A stretch of DNA of 64,000 bases, taken from assembly GCF_900100115.1 (NCBI RefSeq), contig NZ_FNKL01000004.1, positions 372,001 through 436,000 of the forward strand. The letters are read 5' to 3'. The notes below the pieces were generated by a model. That model saw only the letters and a program-made list of their open reading frames with translations, did not search any database and had not been told where the DNA came from. Shown in pieces: positions 44,917 to 54,333 of this stretch (position 1 is the first letter of the stretch; the number at the start of each line of letters is the position of its first letter). A program made the position numbers and the translations under genes. This DNA is from Chryseobacterium soldanellicola (GTDB lineage: Bacteria > Bacteroidota > Bacteroidia > Flavobacteriales > Weeksellaceae).

Positions 44917-45248
44917 GTGTTATAGTTTTTAGCTTTTATGGTTGATTGGAATAGGCATACAGAACGCTACAATGTGTTTGTTTGTCAATTATTTATGTAA
45001 ATGTTCCAGTCGTCCAAAAAATGAATATTTTAAGGTTAATGTTAAATGCTTTTTCGCGGTATAATCATGAATTTTCCCGGAAAATTGTTTTTTAATAAGC
45101 ATTTCAAAGGAACAAAGAAGAATGCAGATGTTTTACCGTATAAATGACCAATTCCCGGATTGAGTAGAAATACTTATTAATAAAATATTTGAAAACGGAG
45201 ATGATATTTTGATAATTATTTCATTAACAATGGTTTACTGAAAATAAA

Positions 45249-45276
45249 AAACCACTTCTGAAAGGAAATGGTTTTA
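45249..45276. terminator. Terminator-like hairpin
   Basis: AAACCA-C-TTC pairs with GAA-A-TGGTTT around the loop TGAAAG, followed by TAT. It lies past the end of the leftward secreted-protein genes. Confidence 0.6.
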
Positions 45277-45304
45277 TTGGATGATCAATATTAATCTAAA
45301 TTAG

Positions 45305-45376
45305 AATCCTCCTGTTTTTGTTTGGGAACGTTTTCTTTCTCATCATCTGTAAATTTTTAATGAGAACAGGAGGATT
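45305..45376. repeat. Long-loop inverted repeat
   Basis: AATCCTCCTGTT (45305-45316) is perfectly complementary to AACAGGAGGATT (45365-45376) across a 48-nt loop. An inner 7-bp pair TTCTCAT/ATGAGAA extends the right arm. It is just past the stop codon of the secreted protein gene on the minus strand and may end its transcript. Confidence 0.55.
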
Positions 45377-45394
45377 AACTAATTATATTTAAGT

Positions 45395-46318
45395 TTAATT
45401 TGCAATTTTATATCCGTAGAGCGAGCTTACGACCACCTGATAGACACTGCCGCTGCTTACTGCCGCTACGGAGGCCATGCTTACGGTTTCTCCGGCATTC
45501 AGATAAGTAATGCACGAAACATTTACACCGACAAGAGTTCCCGGGTTTGGCTGAAAAGACTGCACCAGTACGTTATTCGGAGTGGTGCTGAAATTTTTAA
45601 TCAGATAAAGCACAGCAAAATTAAATGTTGGAGTTCCTGAAATCAGGCTGTTATCAAATTGGGTAGAGCCGTAGAACATATAATATCCGTTTGTGGGAGC
45701 CGTAAAACGACCGTTTGATGTATTTAATGCATTTCCGGTGTTTATCACAGTTCCCTGCGGATAATTGATTTCGGAACCAATGTATGGGCCTGTAGTCGCA
45801 GGAAGAGTCTGCCTCGTGGTAGTGCTTACCGTAGAAAACGCATAAGTGGATGCCGCTGCAGGAAGACTGTCCGAGCTTGAAAGTAAGATAAGCTCCCACG
45901 TTGTTCCCGTAGTTGTTCCTTTACTGATAAAAAAAGCATAATATCCCGGAGGTACATTCACAGACGAAACACCCGCTCCGCTTTGATTATCAATGAGCTC
46001 TGTTCCGCTTGCAGCTACTGAAAGAGTTGCTGTTCCTGTATTTTTAAAATGGTAAGTTCTTCCGATAAAATTTCCGGATCCGTTTATGGCCGCGGGTAAA
46101 GTTAATGTACCGTTGGTTGTGCCATTATAAGCCACATAATAATCATTGATCCCAACATTTCCGCTTGCCGAAGCCTGCCTGTATGTAGCGGCAAATGAAC
46201 CGCTTACGGTAAGATTGCTTCCGGGATCTGAAGTATTGATACCGACATTACCTGCCTGTGAATAAAATAATACACTGCTTAAAGTAGCAATTAAGGCTAA
46301 AAGTGAATTTTTTTTCAT
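45395..46318 (-). CDS. Secreted protein with C1q-like C-terminal domain
   Basis: About 307 residues from the ATG at 46318 (the open frame goes on to a GTG at 46363). The signal peptide is MKKNSLLALIATLSSVLFYSQ. The head GNVGINTSDPGSNLTVSGSF matches the flavobacterial surface-protein head. The first half shares DYYVAYNGTTNGTLTLPAAI and GNFIGRTYHFKN with its neighbour. The C-terminal part (FTAPTNGYYMFYGSTQF, LNAGETVSMASV, SLYGYKIAN) has the jelly-roll pattern of C1q/TNF-like domains. It is 50 bp downstream of a paralogue. Probably extracellular. Confidence 0.75.
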   Translation of the reverse strand: MKKNSLLALIATLSSVLFYSQAGNVGINTSDPGSNLTVSGSFAATYRQASASGNVGINDYYVAYNGTTNGTLTLPAAINGSGNFIGRTYHFKNTGTATLSVAASGTELIDNQSGAGVSSVNVPPGYYAFFISKGTTTGTTWELILLSSSDSLPAAASTYAFSTVSTTTRQTLPATTGPYIGSEINYPQGTVINTGNALNTSNGRFTAPTNGYYMFYGSTQFDNSLISGTPTFNFAVLYLIKNFSTTPNNVLVQSFQPNPGTLVGVNVSCITYLNAGETVSMASVAAVSSGSVYQVVVSSLYGYKIAN

Positions 46319-46367
46319 AAGATAAATTAATTGTGAAAAAGATTTTTTACGATTGAAATCCACACCA

Positions 46368-47942
46368 TTAATTCTGGAATTTTACAAATTGTAAATAAAA
46401 TCCAGGGTTACCTATATTGAATCCTACCGGTACAGTGGCATTGGTTTTTACAGCTAAAACGGGATAAGTGCCGGGAGCTGAAAAATAAAGTACACGATTT
46501 TGATCTCGCGGAGACATCATTTGAACGTCTGCAACATTACAATAGGTTCTCCAAATATCACCAATTCCGTTAATATAAAATCCAAAGTCATTACAATTTG
46601 ATTGTATAGTAATTCCACTACGGAAAAAATACCAGCCTTTTGCAGGAATAGTTACTGAGATCCCTGTTGCAAGACCGCCTCCCTGAACTCCAGTAAAAGG
46701 GTTAACCAATGTCCCGGTATAAGAAGTCCAGTTATTTGCAAATGCTGTTGTAGTCGTAGAAGACCATGTGGCAAGACCGTTGGCATCACTTGTCAGTACG
46801 TAACCCAGCTGCTGTGTGCCGTCTTTTATCTGTAACGCGCCGTTTGTCGTGCCGTTATCGATGACAAGCTTGGAGCTTGCTGCTCCTGCAGGAACTGTAT
46901 TTGTGCCCACCAGAATTTTTCCGCTGCCATTTACACTAAGGTTATTTCCTGCGTTATTAATATCCGTTGCCTGCGAAAGTGTACCTCCCAACTTTACATC
47001 AGTGCCTGTCATTGTAAGACCGTTGCTTGAGGTGATATTATTGTTAATTACTGTCGTTCCGCTGCCGTTACCCCCTGAAAGCTCGGTGATAGACATGAAA
47101 CCGATACCTGGATTTAACTGTGCTGTTCCTGCACCTCCTAATCGTACTTTTACAGAGGTATCAACAGTCGGCCGGTAAATCGCATAGGCTTCAGGCTGTC
47201 CGCCAATTGTTGTTGCAGGATAATTATTTATTGCATCCACAACGCCGGTAGTGCTTGTAGGAAGGACCGAGTTATTTGAGGCATCAACCCATTCATAAAT
47301 GAAAAAACCGCCTGCTAATGAGAAATCCGTAGCATGCAGCTGGCAGCGCAAAACATATGTTTTACCCGCTTTCAGATTAAAAACTCCTGCATTATAGGTA
47401 ATATTATTGGCGATAAGCACCGATCCGAAAGTCACATCTGATCCTGTAGACACAGTTTGGGCCGCATTGGGCTTCACGATAATATAGTCGCCTGTGGAAG
47501 AAGAGCCTAAAGAAACAATTTCCCAGGTAGAATTTGCTCCGGTAAGGCCTGTATTGATTAATTGAATACTTTGATTTGCCGGAACAAAAACACTGGCGCT
47601 TCCGTTGATTGTTTCGGGCGTTGCAGAATTTACCGTTACTGTGAAGTTTGTATTATTCTTAATAGTATACATTCTTCCTTTAAAATTTCCTGTTCCGCTA
47701 ATGGCTGCCGGAAGATTAAAAACAGCATTCGAAGTGCCATTGTATGATACGTGGAAATTTGATGAGTTCAAATTGTAGGATGCTGCATTTACCGCAGTAT
47801 AATTTGCAGCTACAGATCCGTTGATATCCATTGTAGAACCTGGATTTGGAGTATTTACTCCTACATTCCCAACTTGAGCAGAAGCGAAGCAAGAACTGAA
47901 AATTCCTACTGCCATCCATACTTTTGTAAAATTTTTAGACAT
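46368..47942 (-). CDS. Large secreted paralogue with jelly-roll-like C-terminus
   Basis: 524 residues. The signal peptide MSKNFTKVWMAVGIFSSCFASAQ is followed by VGNVGVNTPNPGSTMDINGSV. The shared N-terminal module is FHVSYNGTSNAVFNLPAAI and GNFKGRMYTIKN, as in the next gene. A middle beta domain (about 160-300) and the collar-like linker NGLTMTGTDVKLGGTLSQAT lead to IKDGTQQLGYVLTSDANGLATW and a C-terminal domain (VTIPAKGWYFFRSGITIQ, FYLQFVKF) that looks like a C1q-type jelly roll. It is encoded just downstream of a two-component system, which may control it. Confidence 0.72.
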   Translation of the reverse strand: MSKNFTKVWMAVGIFSSCFASAQVGNVGVNTPNPGSTMDINGSVAANYTAVNAASYNLNSSNFHVSYNGTSNAVFNLPAAISGTGNFKGRMYTIKNNTNFTVTVNSATPETINGSASVFVPANQSIQLINTGLTGANSTWEIVSLGSSSTGDYIIVKPNAAQTVSTGSDVTFGSVLIANNITYNAGVFNLKAGKTYVLRCQLHATDFSLAGGFFIYEWVDASNNSVLPTSTTGVVDAINNYPATTIGGQPEAYAIYRPTVDTSVKVRLGGAGTAQLNPGIGFMSITELSGGNGSGTTVINNNITSSNGLTMTGTDVKLGGTLSQATDINNAGNNLSVNGSGKILVGTNTVPAGAASSKLVIDNGTTNGALQIKDGTQQLGYVLTSDANGLATWSSTTTTAFANNWTSYTGTLVNPFTGVQGGGLATGISVTIPAKGWYFFRSGITIQSNCNDFGFYINGIGDIWRTYCNVADVQMMSPRDQNRVLYFSAPGTYPVLAVKTNATVPVGFNIGNPGFYLQFVKFQN

Positions 47943-48213
47943 TTATTTTGGTTTTTAAATAGCTTAGTTTCTTTATTCAGTTAATTATTTCAGAGATATA
48001 AACAATGCACAAGCATTTTTTTAATAGATAGATAGTATTTCGTATGTTTTATTGCGAAATTATCATATAATTAATGAATATTTAGGTGTGTTTTTAATTA
48101 TAATGTAAAATTATAGAATTGTTTCTACAAAAAATAATGTATTTTGTAGAATAAAATAAAGGTCTTTGTAGAAAATTTTCTACAACGTGTGAATTATACT
48201 GTAAATAAGAAAA

Positions 48214-48828
48214 TCAAGCTATATAAGTTTCATACAGCTTAATAAGATCAGGCAGATTGCTGGTTTTTAATTTGGTGTAAATTCTCTTTTTATAGGTGCT
48301 TATTGTGGGCATCTGTATTCCCATTTTATTTGAAATCTCAAGATTGCCGTAGCCTTTTACCATTAAAATAAAAATTTCATATTCGCGTGCCGACAAATTT
48401 TTAATGGAGTCTAAAGGTGATTCCTGAAACAATTGCGCCACAATATTGGGAGGATAATAAAACCCCTCAGAAAATATTTTATTCACGGCTTCCGATATTT
48501 CTTCGGATTTACTGAGTTTACTGACATATCCGTTGGCTCCTTCTTTTATATATTGTACGGCAATTTCCTCTTCATAAGCAGAAAACATCAAAATTTTTAT
48601 GGCGGGATCTAATGCTTTGATTTCAGAAATCATTTTTTTGTTCTTGCTTTCCGGCATATTGATATCCAAAATAATAAGATCATATTTTTCTCTGGAAATT
48701 TTCTCCAAAGCTTCCGGATAATCTTCTGCCAGATCTATGGCAACATCTTTAATTTTTGATTCTAAAATTAAGCTTGTCCCTACCAGTACAATATCGTGGT
48801 CATCGGCAATGAGAATTTTTTTAATCAT
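48214..48828 (-). CDS. LuxR/NarL-type response regulator
   Basis: 204 residues. The receiver (1-120) has DD at 9-10, phosphoacceptor Asp55 in LIILDINMPE and Lys in GYVSKLSKSEEI. The LuxR helix-turn-helix (about 140-200) reads LSAREYEIFILMVKGYGNLEISNKMGIQMPTISTYKKRI. It overlaps the upstream sensor kinase gene by 8 bp, so the two are cotranscribed and form a pair. The nearest possible targets are the two secreted-protein genes directly downstream. Confidence 0.93.
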   Translation of the reverse strand: MIKKILIADDHDIVLVGTSLILESKIKDVAIDLAEDYPEALEKISREKYDLIILDINMPESKNKKMISEIKALDPAIKILMFSAYEEEIAVQYIKEGANGYVSKLSKSEEISEAVNKIFSEGFYYPPNIVAQLFQESPLDSIKNLSAREYEIFILMVKGYGNLEISNKMGIQMPTISTYKKRIYTKLKTSNLPDLIKLYETYIA

Positions 48829-51800
48829 TTTTTTTATTTACTAAAATCAGTTTGAAGGATGTTCCTTGTAATGTATTTTTTTCGAAAATAATTTTTCCGC
48901 CTATCATTTGCAGCAATTGCAGGACAAGATGAAGCCCCATCCCATATTTTTGCAATAATAGTTTTTCGTTCTCAATATTATCCTGAAGCCTTGTATAATA
49001 TTCTATTTTATTTTCATCCATACCAATTCCCGTATCTTTTATAAGTAAAGTAATTTTTTCTCCTTCTGTAATGCTTTCAATGGTTATAATGCCGTTATTG
49101 GTAAATTTTACCGAATTATCAATTAAATTATGAATAATTGCCGACAAAATATTTTTACTGATCCAGACGGATAATGTTGGGTCTACATTATTGATAATTT
49201 CGGTATTGTTGGTTTCTGCTATGGTGTTAAAAAGTATTTTTTTCTCCTCAATCAACGAATGTAATGAATAAAGTTCTTTTTTATCAGACTGGTAATGCGA
49301 ATAAATATCTGCATATTCTTTTAAAGTAATGGTGAAATTATAAAGTTGATCTGAAGATTTATAAATCGAATTAACAATTTTTTCCTGCTGTTTTTCATTA
49401 AAATCATTTTTATTGAGAAGCTCTTTTGCGGTCATGGCAATAAATTTTACAGGGGTCGTGATATCATGCGTAATGGTTCCGATGAGTTTTTTCTGCTGCT
49501 CGATTTCTTTGTGAAGCTTTATTTTTGTAATTTCTAATTTTTCTACCGTATCAGAAAGGCTTTTGGTGCGTGAGCTTACAATTTTTTCCAGTTCGTGGTT
49601 TTTCTTTTCCAGAAAATGTATCCGCCATCTTACCACAAGATAGAGGAGAATTATTAGTAAAGATAAAGTGAATATTTTAAACCATAAAGTCTGATAAAAA
49701 TAAGGAGGAATAACAATATTTATTCTTTTATAGATATATTTTCCGTTATCTGCGATTAGCATTCTTACAATAAATGAATGATCTCCATAGCCGAGATTTG
49801 AGATTGAAAATTTTCCGTCTTTTCCGACAGCTTCCCATTTTGAACCTGCATTTCCCGTTAATTTTGCTTCTATCACAAGATTGTCAGAATTTGAATAATA
49901 AGGAACATCCACGAATATATCTGCACGGCCAAAATCCTGCTTTAAGTGTAAAACTTTGTTAAACCGACTTTCATTATTGTCAATAATTGCTCTCTCAACA
50001 TACATATTTTCAGGATAATACGTATTTACTTTTAAAGGATCAAAGAAAATAAGACCATTTAAAGAAGGCAGCACAAATTCTCCGTTTTTTAAAATACCGC
50101 CGCAAATATTACTTCCTCCGTTAAACTCATTCGTATTAAAACCGGAATCTTTTGAAAAGCGGTAATAATTCACCTTTATTTTTTTATTTTGTGCATACTG
50201 TAAAAGCTGATTTTCAGGAACCCTGTACAGTCCGTTATTGGTGGGAATCCAGAAGAAGCCGTTTACGTCTTCCAAAATGGTATGTGATGAAGAAATATTA
50301 TTGTTTATATCATAAGGCATTTTGATAAGGTGGTCGTTTTTCAACAGATAAAAGCCTTTTCCTAAGGTCATTACCCAGAAATTACCGTCTTTTGATTTGA
50401 TGATATTTCTGATAGACACTTCATTTTTGCCTGTTATATTATAAATTTTATTGGTTTGTAATGATACTTTATACAGCGCTTTTACCGTGCCTACGAGGAT
50501 GTTATTTTGGTCAAGCCTTATCAATTTTGTCGGCTCACTGTCAAAAAAGAATTTTTTTTCCGGAAATTTAAAAGATTGGTCTTTATATAGGGTAAGAATG
50601 CCGTTAAATTCTGGGGTGCTGTTGTTTTTAGGTGTGCAAAACAATCCATAATATTTACTTTTATCAAAAAAGAAATCCCTTAAAAAATTATCTTTTATGG
50701 AAATATTTTTTCGATATGAAGTTAATTTTTGATAGATCATCAGATCATAATCTTTCACCATCATCATATTTCCTTGATGATCATAATCCATAAAGAAAGG
50801 ACTGGGATTGTTAAAATTTTTACTGCCTGCAAAACCGGTTCTGTCATAGATTTCACCAAACGGAGTGATAACGGAAGAATCGCTGAAGGGCAAAAGCGCA
50901 TAAAAGTTAGATTCAGATTTTGAAGGTGGCCTTGTTACGGCCGTGAAATCAGACAGGCTGATAATTTGTAATCCGCCAATGCTGCTTCCCAGATAGATCT
51001 TTTTATAATATTTATCATAATAAGCACTGATAAAATTTTCATTTTTATCTTTATTTAAATGAAAAAGTCTGGTGATTTTTAATTCATCCATCACATATTC
51101 GCAAATATAGATTGTGTTTTGATTCACAATAAAAACCTGATTATTGATCTGGCTCCAGAGAATTTTACTTCTCGTATCCGTTAATAAAGGTAAATTATAA
51201 GATTTTTTAATTTTTCCGGCTTCTATTTTTACTACTTTTTTAGACTTAAAATCAATGTAAAACAGCATTTGATTGATTGCGAAAATTCTTGGGACATTTT
51301 TATAAATAGGTGTGATTTTTAAATTTTCCTTTACCTTGGATCGGTTATCAAAATAGGTTAAATCATTTTCTTTAATATAGTATCTGCCTTTTTTAAAATT
51401 CATGTAAAAATTTATCCCCGGCGATGTAGAATAATTGAAATTAGAGGAATACAGAAAATAATTAATATTATCCTTAACCGTAAAATTGGTGAAATTTTTT
51501 AAGTTTCTTATAATTTTCGGAAATTTGCCGTGCAATAAGATTGTTTTTCCGTAATCACCTGTGGTATAAATACTATCTTTCTCGGGATGCCCATAAAAAT
51601 AGGTGAAACGTTGCGTGGTCAGGGCAAAGTTTTTATAGACTAAAAATTTCGTTCCGTCATATCTCACAATTCCGTTTTCGGTGGTAAGCCAGATAAAGCC
51701 GTATTTATCTTTTATAATATCTTTTACACTGTTTTGAGGAAGCCCGTTATCGGTATTAAACAACTGGATGCTGTATTGCTGGCTGTAAATAAGAGAAAAA

Positions 51801-51859
51801 AGACAGAGAAAAAAGACAGAGGCATATTTTTGCACGAATCTATGTATTAGTATTGCCAC
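48821..51859 (-). CDS. Beta-propeller sensor histidine kinase
   Basis: 1012 residues. The first in-frame start is GTG at 51859; no ATG precedes the signal-like segment (YASVFFLCLFSLIYSQ). The periplasmic part is a two-component regulator propeller (LFNTDNGLPQNSVKDIIKD, later FWVMTLGKGFYLLKND and FWIPTNNGLYRVPEN) and a Y_Y_Y domain (about 650-720). One membrane helix follows (FTLSLLIILLYLVVRW), then a coiled coil, a HisKA domain with ITHDITTPVK (His798) and an ATPase domain with NLIDNSVKF and GMGLHLVLQLL. Unlike hybrid HTCS proteins it has no receiver or AraC part; the separate LuxR regulator fills that role. Confidence 0.9.
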   Translation of the reverse strand: MAILIHRFVQKYASVFFLCLFSLIYSQQYSIQLFNTDNGLPQNSVKDIIKDKYGFIWLTTENGIVRYDGTKFLVYKNFALTTQRFTYFYGHPEKDSIYTTGDYGKTILLHGKFPKIIRNLKNFTNFTVKDNINYFLYSSNFNYSTSPGINFYMNFKKGRYYIKENDLTYFDNRSKVKENLKITPIYKNVPRIFAINQMLFYIDFKSKKVVKIEAGKIKKSYNLPLLTDTRSKILWSQINNQVFIVNQNTIYICEYVMDELKITRLFHLNKDKNENFISAYYDKYYKKIYLGSSIGGLQIISLSDFTAVTRPPSKSESNFYALLPFSDSSVITPFGEIYDRTGFAGSKNFNNPSPFFMDYDHQGNMMMVKDYDLMIYQKLTSYRKNISIKDNFLRDFFFDKSKYYGLFCTPKNNSTPEFNGILTLYKDQSFKFPEKKFFFDSEPTKLIRLDQNNILVGTVKALYKVSLQTNKIYNITGKNEVSIRNIIKSKDGNFWVMTLGKGFYLLKNDHLIKMPYDINNNISSSHTILEDVNGFFWIPTNNGLYRVPENQLLQYAQNKKIKVNYYRFSKDSGFNTNEFNGGSNICGGILKNGEFVLPSLNGLIFFDPLKVNTYYPENMYVERAIIDNNESRFNKVLHLKQDFGRADIFVDVPYYSNSDNLVIEAKLTGNAGSKWEAVGKDGKFSISNLGYGDHSFIVRMLIADNGKYIYKRINIVIPPYFYQTLWFKIFTLSLLIILLYLVVRWRIHFLEKKNHELEKIVSSRTKSLSDTVEKLEITKIKLHKEIEQQKKLIGTITHDITTPVKFIAMTAKELLNKNDFNEKQQEKIVNSIYKSSDQLYNFTITLKEYADIYSHYQSDKKELYSLHSLIEEKKILFNTIAETNNTEIINNVDPTLSVWISKNILSAIIHNLIDNSVKFTNNGIITIESITEGEKITLLIKDTGIGMDENKIEYYTRLQDNIENEKLLLQKYGMGLHLVLQLLQMIGGKIIFEKNTLQGTSFKLILVNKKND

Positions 51860-52059
51860 AAAGTTATTATCTAATATATAATAAAAAAATATTTGATAAG
51901 CGTTTTTTTGGTTTACATGAATAATATACAGATTTTTGAGTTTTGATATTAATTAAAAAATATCCTCAAAAAAGGGATGTTTTTGTGTTTTTAGAATCGA
52001 ATCTCATACAAATTCTGCCTGTAATAGGAAACATGTGACGTATAAAAATCGAAAATACA

Positions 52060-52088
52060 AAGCCTGAATTTCAAGCTTTTTGTACTTA
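52060..52088. terminator. Terminator-like hairpin after the glycosyltransferase
   Basis: AAAGC-C-TGA pairs with TCA-A-GCTTTTT around ATT. It lies just past the stop codon (52102) of the leftward glycosyltransferase. Confidence 0.5.
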
Positions 52089-52101
52089 AATGTTCTTATT
52101 T

Positions 52102-53064
52102 TTAATTTAAATGATTAAAGGTTTTATTGAGACTTTTAATATCAATTATTTTTGCAAAAGTTTTAAAAGGCTGATCATATTGAGTTTTAATATTGTCAAT
52201 TATTTTATCATCAACATTGTCGTCAAACTTTCGGGCAAAAAGATGATTTCCTGTCTGGAGGAATTTTAAATCAGTTTCTGTGAACGTTTTTGGGCGCAAT
52301 TTAATGTCTCCATCCGGAATCCAGATAATAGCTCTTTTATCATCGTTAATCAAAATACCATTAAAAGAAGTATTCATCAGCACTGTCTGAAAGAAAGATT
52401 CATCAGCAATTAGGGTATTAAGGTAATATTCTTCAAATTTTTTCACTTCTATATTATTGGTGATAAATTCGCAACAGCTTCTTGTTAAGATCATCCATTG
52501 TCCTCCGATGTAAGGAGTTACGTTTTTCATAAAATCTCTTTTATGGGTTTTATCTGAAATTCTGTCTCCGGTTTCCTCAAAATAATTTTCAATCCTGTTC
52601 ATTGTTTCCGGTCTTTTTTTCTCCTGATCGACAACTTTTATATAATTTTTTCCGTTGTTTTGGGATAAGAATTCCCGGATGATTTTTTGTGATTTTAAAG
52701 GGTAATCCTGCCCACTCAGATTAATAAAATAGTCCCATCTGGTGTCCATTTCCAATAAATATTTCATGCCGTCCAATTCAGCCTGCACCATGCTGTAACC
52801 GCCCCAAATTACATTTTCACTTTTAAGAATATGTGCATTCGGATAATTTTTCAGGAAATCGGTGACTTCTTCTCCGATCTGTTCGCTGGCTTTTTTGTCA
52901 ATATGGATAAGATAAAAATTGGAAGGTTCATAAATAGCTTTAAAAAGCTTTTTGAATTGATCGGGCAAGCGGTGTACCAGAATTAAATAAGCAATATTAA
53001 TAGATTTTATGGGAATATTTCCGATGATGTGCTCATCACTTTCGCCCGTGTAAACATTTTTCAA
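52102..53064 (-). CDS. Core-2/I-branching-type glycosyltransferase (GT14-like)
   Basis: 320 residues. The domain runs from about residue 23: INIAYLILVHRLPDQFKKLF, NFYLIHIDKKASEQ, ENVIWGGYSMVQAELDGMKYLL, YFINLSGQDYPLKSQ, and ADESFFQTVLMNTSF. These match the Branch (GT14) family, which adds beta-1,6-GlcNAc or xylose to a core sugar. No signal peptide or membrane anchor. The first in-frame start is TTG at 53064, preceding the domain by about 22 residues; no ATG fits. It is a single gene with no other glycan gene directly beside it. Confidence 0.85.
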   Translation of the reverse strand: MKNVYTGESDEHIIGNIPIKSINIAYLILVHRLPDQFKKLFKAIYEPSNFYLIHIDKKASEQIGEEVTDFLKNYPNAHILKSENVIWGGYSMVQAELDGMKYLLEMDTRWDYFINLSGQDYPLKSQKIIREFLSQNNGKNYIKVVDQEKKRPETMNRIENYFEETGDRISDKTHKRDFMKNVTPYIGGQWMILTRSCCEFITNNIEVKKFEEYYLNTLIADESFFQTVLMNTSFNGILINDDKRAIIWIPDGDIKLRPKTFTETDLKFLQTGNHLFARKFDDNVDDKIIDNIKTQYDQPFKTFAKIIDIKSLNKTFNHLN

Positions 53065-53378
53065 TTTTTTTTATTTTAAATTATTAATGTTTACAACTCA
53101 TTTTATAAAGTATTAATAGACATTTTTATAAATATACAAAAATTAAACAATATTATTATGATTAATTGTTTTATAGAATTAAATTAATACATAAATTATA
53201 AATGAATGGAATGTTTCTTTAATGAGATTAAATATAAATAAAAATAATTTCTGTATTGATTAAATTATACAAAGAAATCGCTGTTTTAAATTATTGTTAA
53301 AAGGAAGAATAAAAGATTAAATTTAATTAATTATTACATTTTTTTTTGATCAGATTAGGCTGGAATAACCATAAAACC

Positions 53379-53386
53379 TATATTTG
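53379..53386 (+). promoter_or_regulatory. -7 promoter element (TATATTTG) of the Hc1 gene
   Basis: Matches TAnnTTTG, 19 bp before ATG 53406. It lies downstream of an in-frame ATG at 53346, which therefore cannot be the start. Confidence 0.6.
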
Positions 53387-53405
53387 CAGCCTAAATTTTA
53401 AAATA

Positions 53406-53582
53406 ATGAAAGAACTAATTGAAAAAATCAACGCAGAATTTGAGGCGTTCACAACTGAGGCAAACCAACAAGCAGAAAAAGGAAACAAAGCTGCAGGAAC
53501 AAGAGCTCGTAAATCAGCTTTAGAACTTAGCAAATTGTTCAAAGATTTCAGAAAAGTATCTGTTGAAGAATCTAAAAAATAA
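53406..53582 (+). CDS. Histone H1-like protein Hc1
   Basis: A 58-residue, Lys- and Ala-rich protein (MKELIEKINAEFEAF, then GNKAAGTRARKSALELSKLFKDFRK). It matches the short Bacteroidota homologues of chlamydial Hc1, which bind DNA and help condense the nucleoid. The frame opens 20 codons earlier, but the promoter element at 53379-53386 fixes this start. A terminator follows directly. It is a monocistronic, probably abundant product. Confidence 0.9.
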   Translation: MKELIEKINAEFEAFTTEANQQAEKGNKAAGTRARKSALELSKLFKDFRKVSVEESKK

Positions 53583-53590
53583 TTTTATTT

Positions 53591-53618
53591 AAACCGGCTT
53601 TTACAGTCGGTTTTTTTA
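53591..53618 (+). terminator. Intrinsic terminator of the Hc1 gene
   Basis: AAACCGGC, loop TTTTACA, GTCGGTTTTTTT. The stem allows one G-T pair and ends in a run of seven T. Confidence 0.85.
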
Positions 53619-54249
53619 TTCTTTCAATTCTATCAGAAATTCAAATAATAAAGTATAAGGCTTAAAAAATATCTTGATGTTCTCTTAATTCATCTTAACC
53701 TCTTGCATTTTCTTAATGGTTAAGTAATTTTTTAATCAAAACCTTGATTGTAATTCTACATCTGCCATATAAATTCTGATATCTGCGTATTCCTTTCCTT
53801 TTTTTTCCAAATTCCTTTATCTTTAGCCCAATCAATGATGATAAAGGCCAGGCTACAAAATGGCCCGAAGTAAAGCAGCCGAGAAGAGATTCTAAGGATT
53901 TTAAGTAAACTTTTTTTGAAGCCATTTGATTTTGTTTTAGTTATATTTTTTATTTGAAGCTTTTTCCCGCTTTCCATTGCAATCTTTTTTTGCAAAAAAG
54001 GATTTCCATTGCAATCGGGGCTAGGGTCGTTGTCGGCTATTTAAATATTTTAAAAATATTAACAAAGTTTGTCATCCTGAAAGAATCCACGAACCTTTCC
54101 ATATCATTTTTAATACGATAGAGGTTTTACAGAATAATTGTTGAGTTATATTCTAAAATTTCTGAAAAAATAGGGAATAAATTATTAAGCATAAAAATTC
54201 TTAATAAAGCTGTAATAATTCCAAAATGATAATGAATACTAAAAAATAA
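53619..54249. other. Gene-free stretch with a structured element and a degenerate repeat
   Basis: Two overlapping minus-strand frames here (53713-53995) do not look like real proteins and run into the structured element at 53955-54024. At 54055-54100 the sequence AAGTTTGTCATCCTGAAAGA resembles, from memory, a short intergenic repeat frequent in flavobacteria. The rest is AT-rich. Confidence 0.45.
53955..54024 (-). ncRNA. Candidate structured element (possible small RNA)
   Basis: On the minus strand TAGCCCCG (54023-54016) pairs with CGGG and GCT near 53970-53958, giving an outer stem. The 14-base string GATTGCAATGGAAA occurs on both sides of an inner hairpin CTTTTTT/AAAAAAG. From memory, sequences beginning TAGCCC(C/T)GAT with a central CTTTT/AAAAG hairpin and ending GCGGGA..AGCT recur between genes in Flavobacteriia. 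No promoter or function is established, so this is a candidate only. Confidence 0.35.
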
Positions 54250-54310
54250 TACGTCAAGTTTCGTCGCTATAGGCAGTTACATTTGTTTAATAAAATTCTT
54301 GCAAGAATCC
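54250..54310 (+). promoter_or_regulatory. Shared upstream module, copy A
   Basis: Elements in order: TACGTCAAGTTTCGTCGCT (54250-54268), -7 element TACATTTG (54278-54285) and the perfect 14-bp palindrome ATTCTTGCAAGAAT (54296-54309). The same elements with near-identical spacing occur on the minus strand at 62205-62268. It lies 25-85 bp before the beta-helix gene, so it is its promoter and operator region. Confidence 0.7.
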
Positions 54311-54333
54311 TAACTTTTTAAATTTTAGAAATT

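Larger units (their letters stand above)
44917..45394. other. 480-bp gene-free stretch with inverted repeats
   Basis: No credible gene. Holds a hairpin (45249-45276) and a long-loop inverted repeat (45305-45376). The left part should contain the promoter of the leftward FAD oxidase operon, the right part the end of the secreted-protein pair. Confidence 0.55.

Noticed and set aside
53713..53995. Two overlapping minus-strand frames (70 and 79 codons)
   Set aside because: They overlap each other in different frames, and the longer one begins inside the structured repeat element. No domain features.
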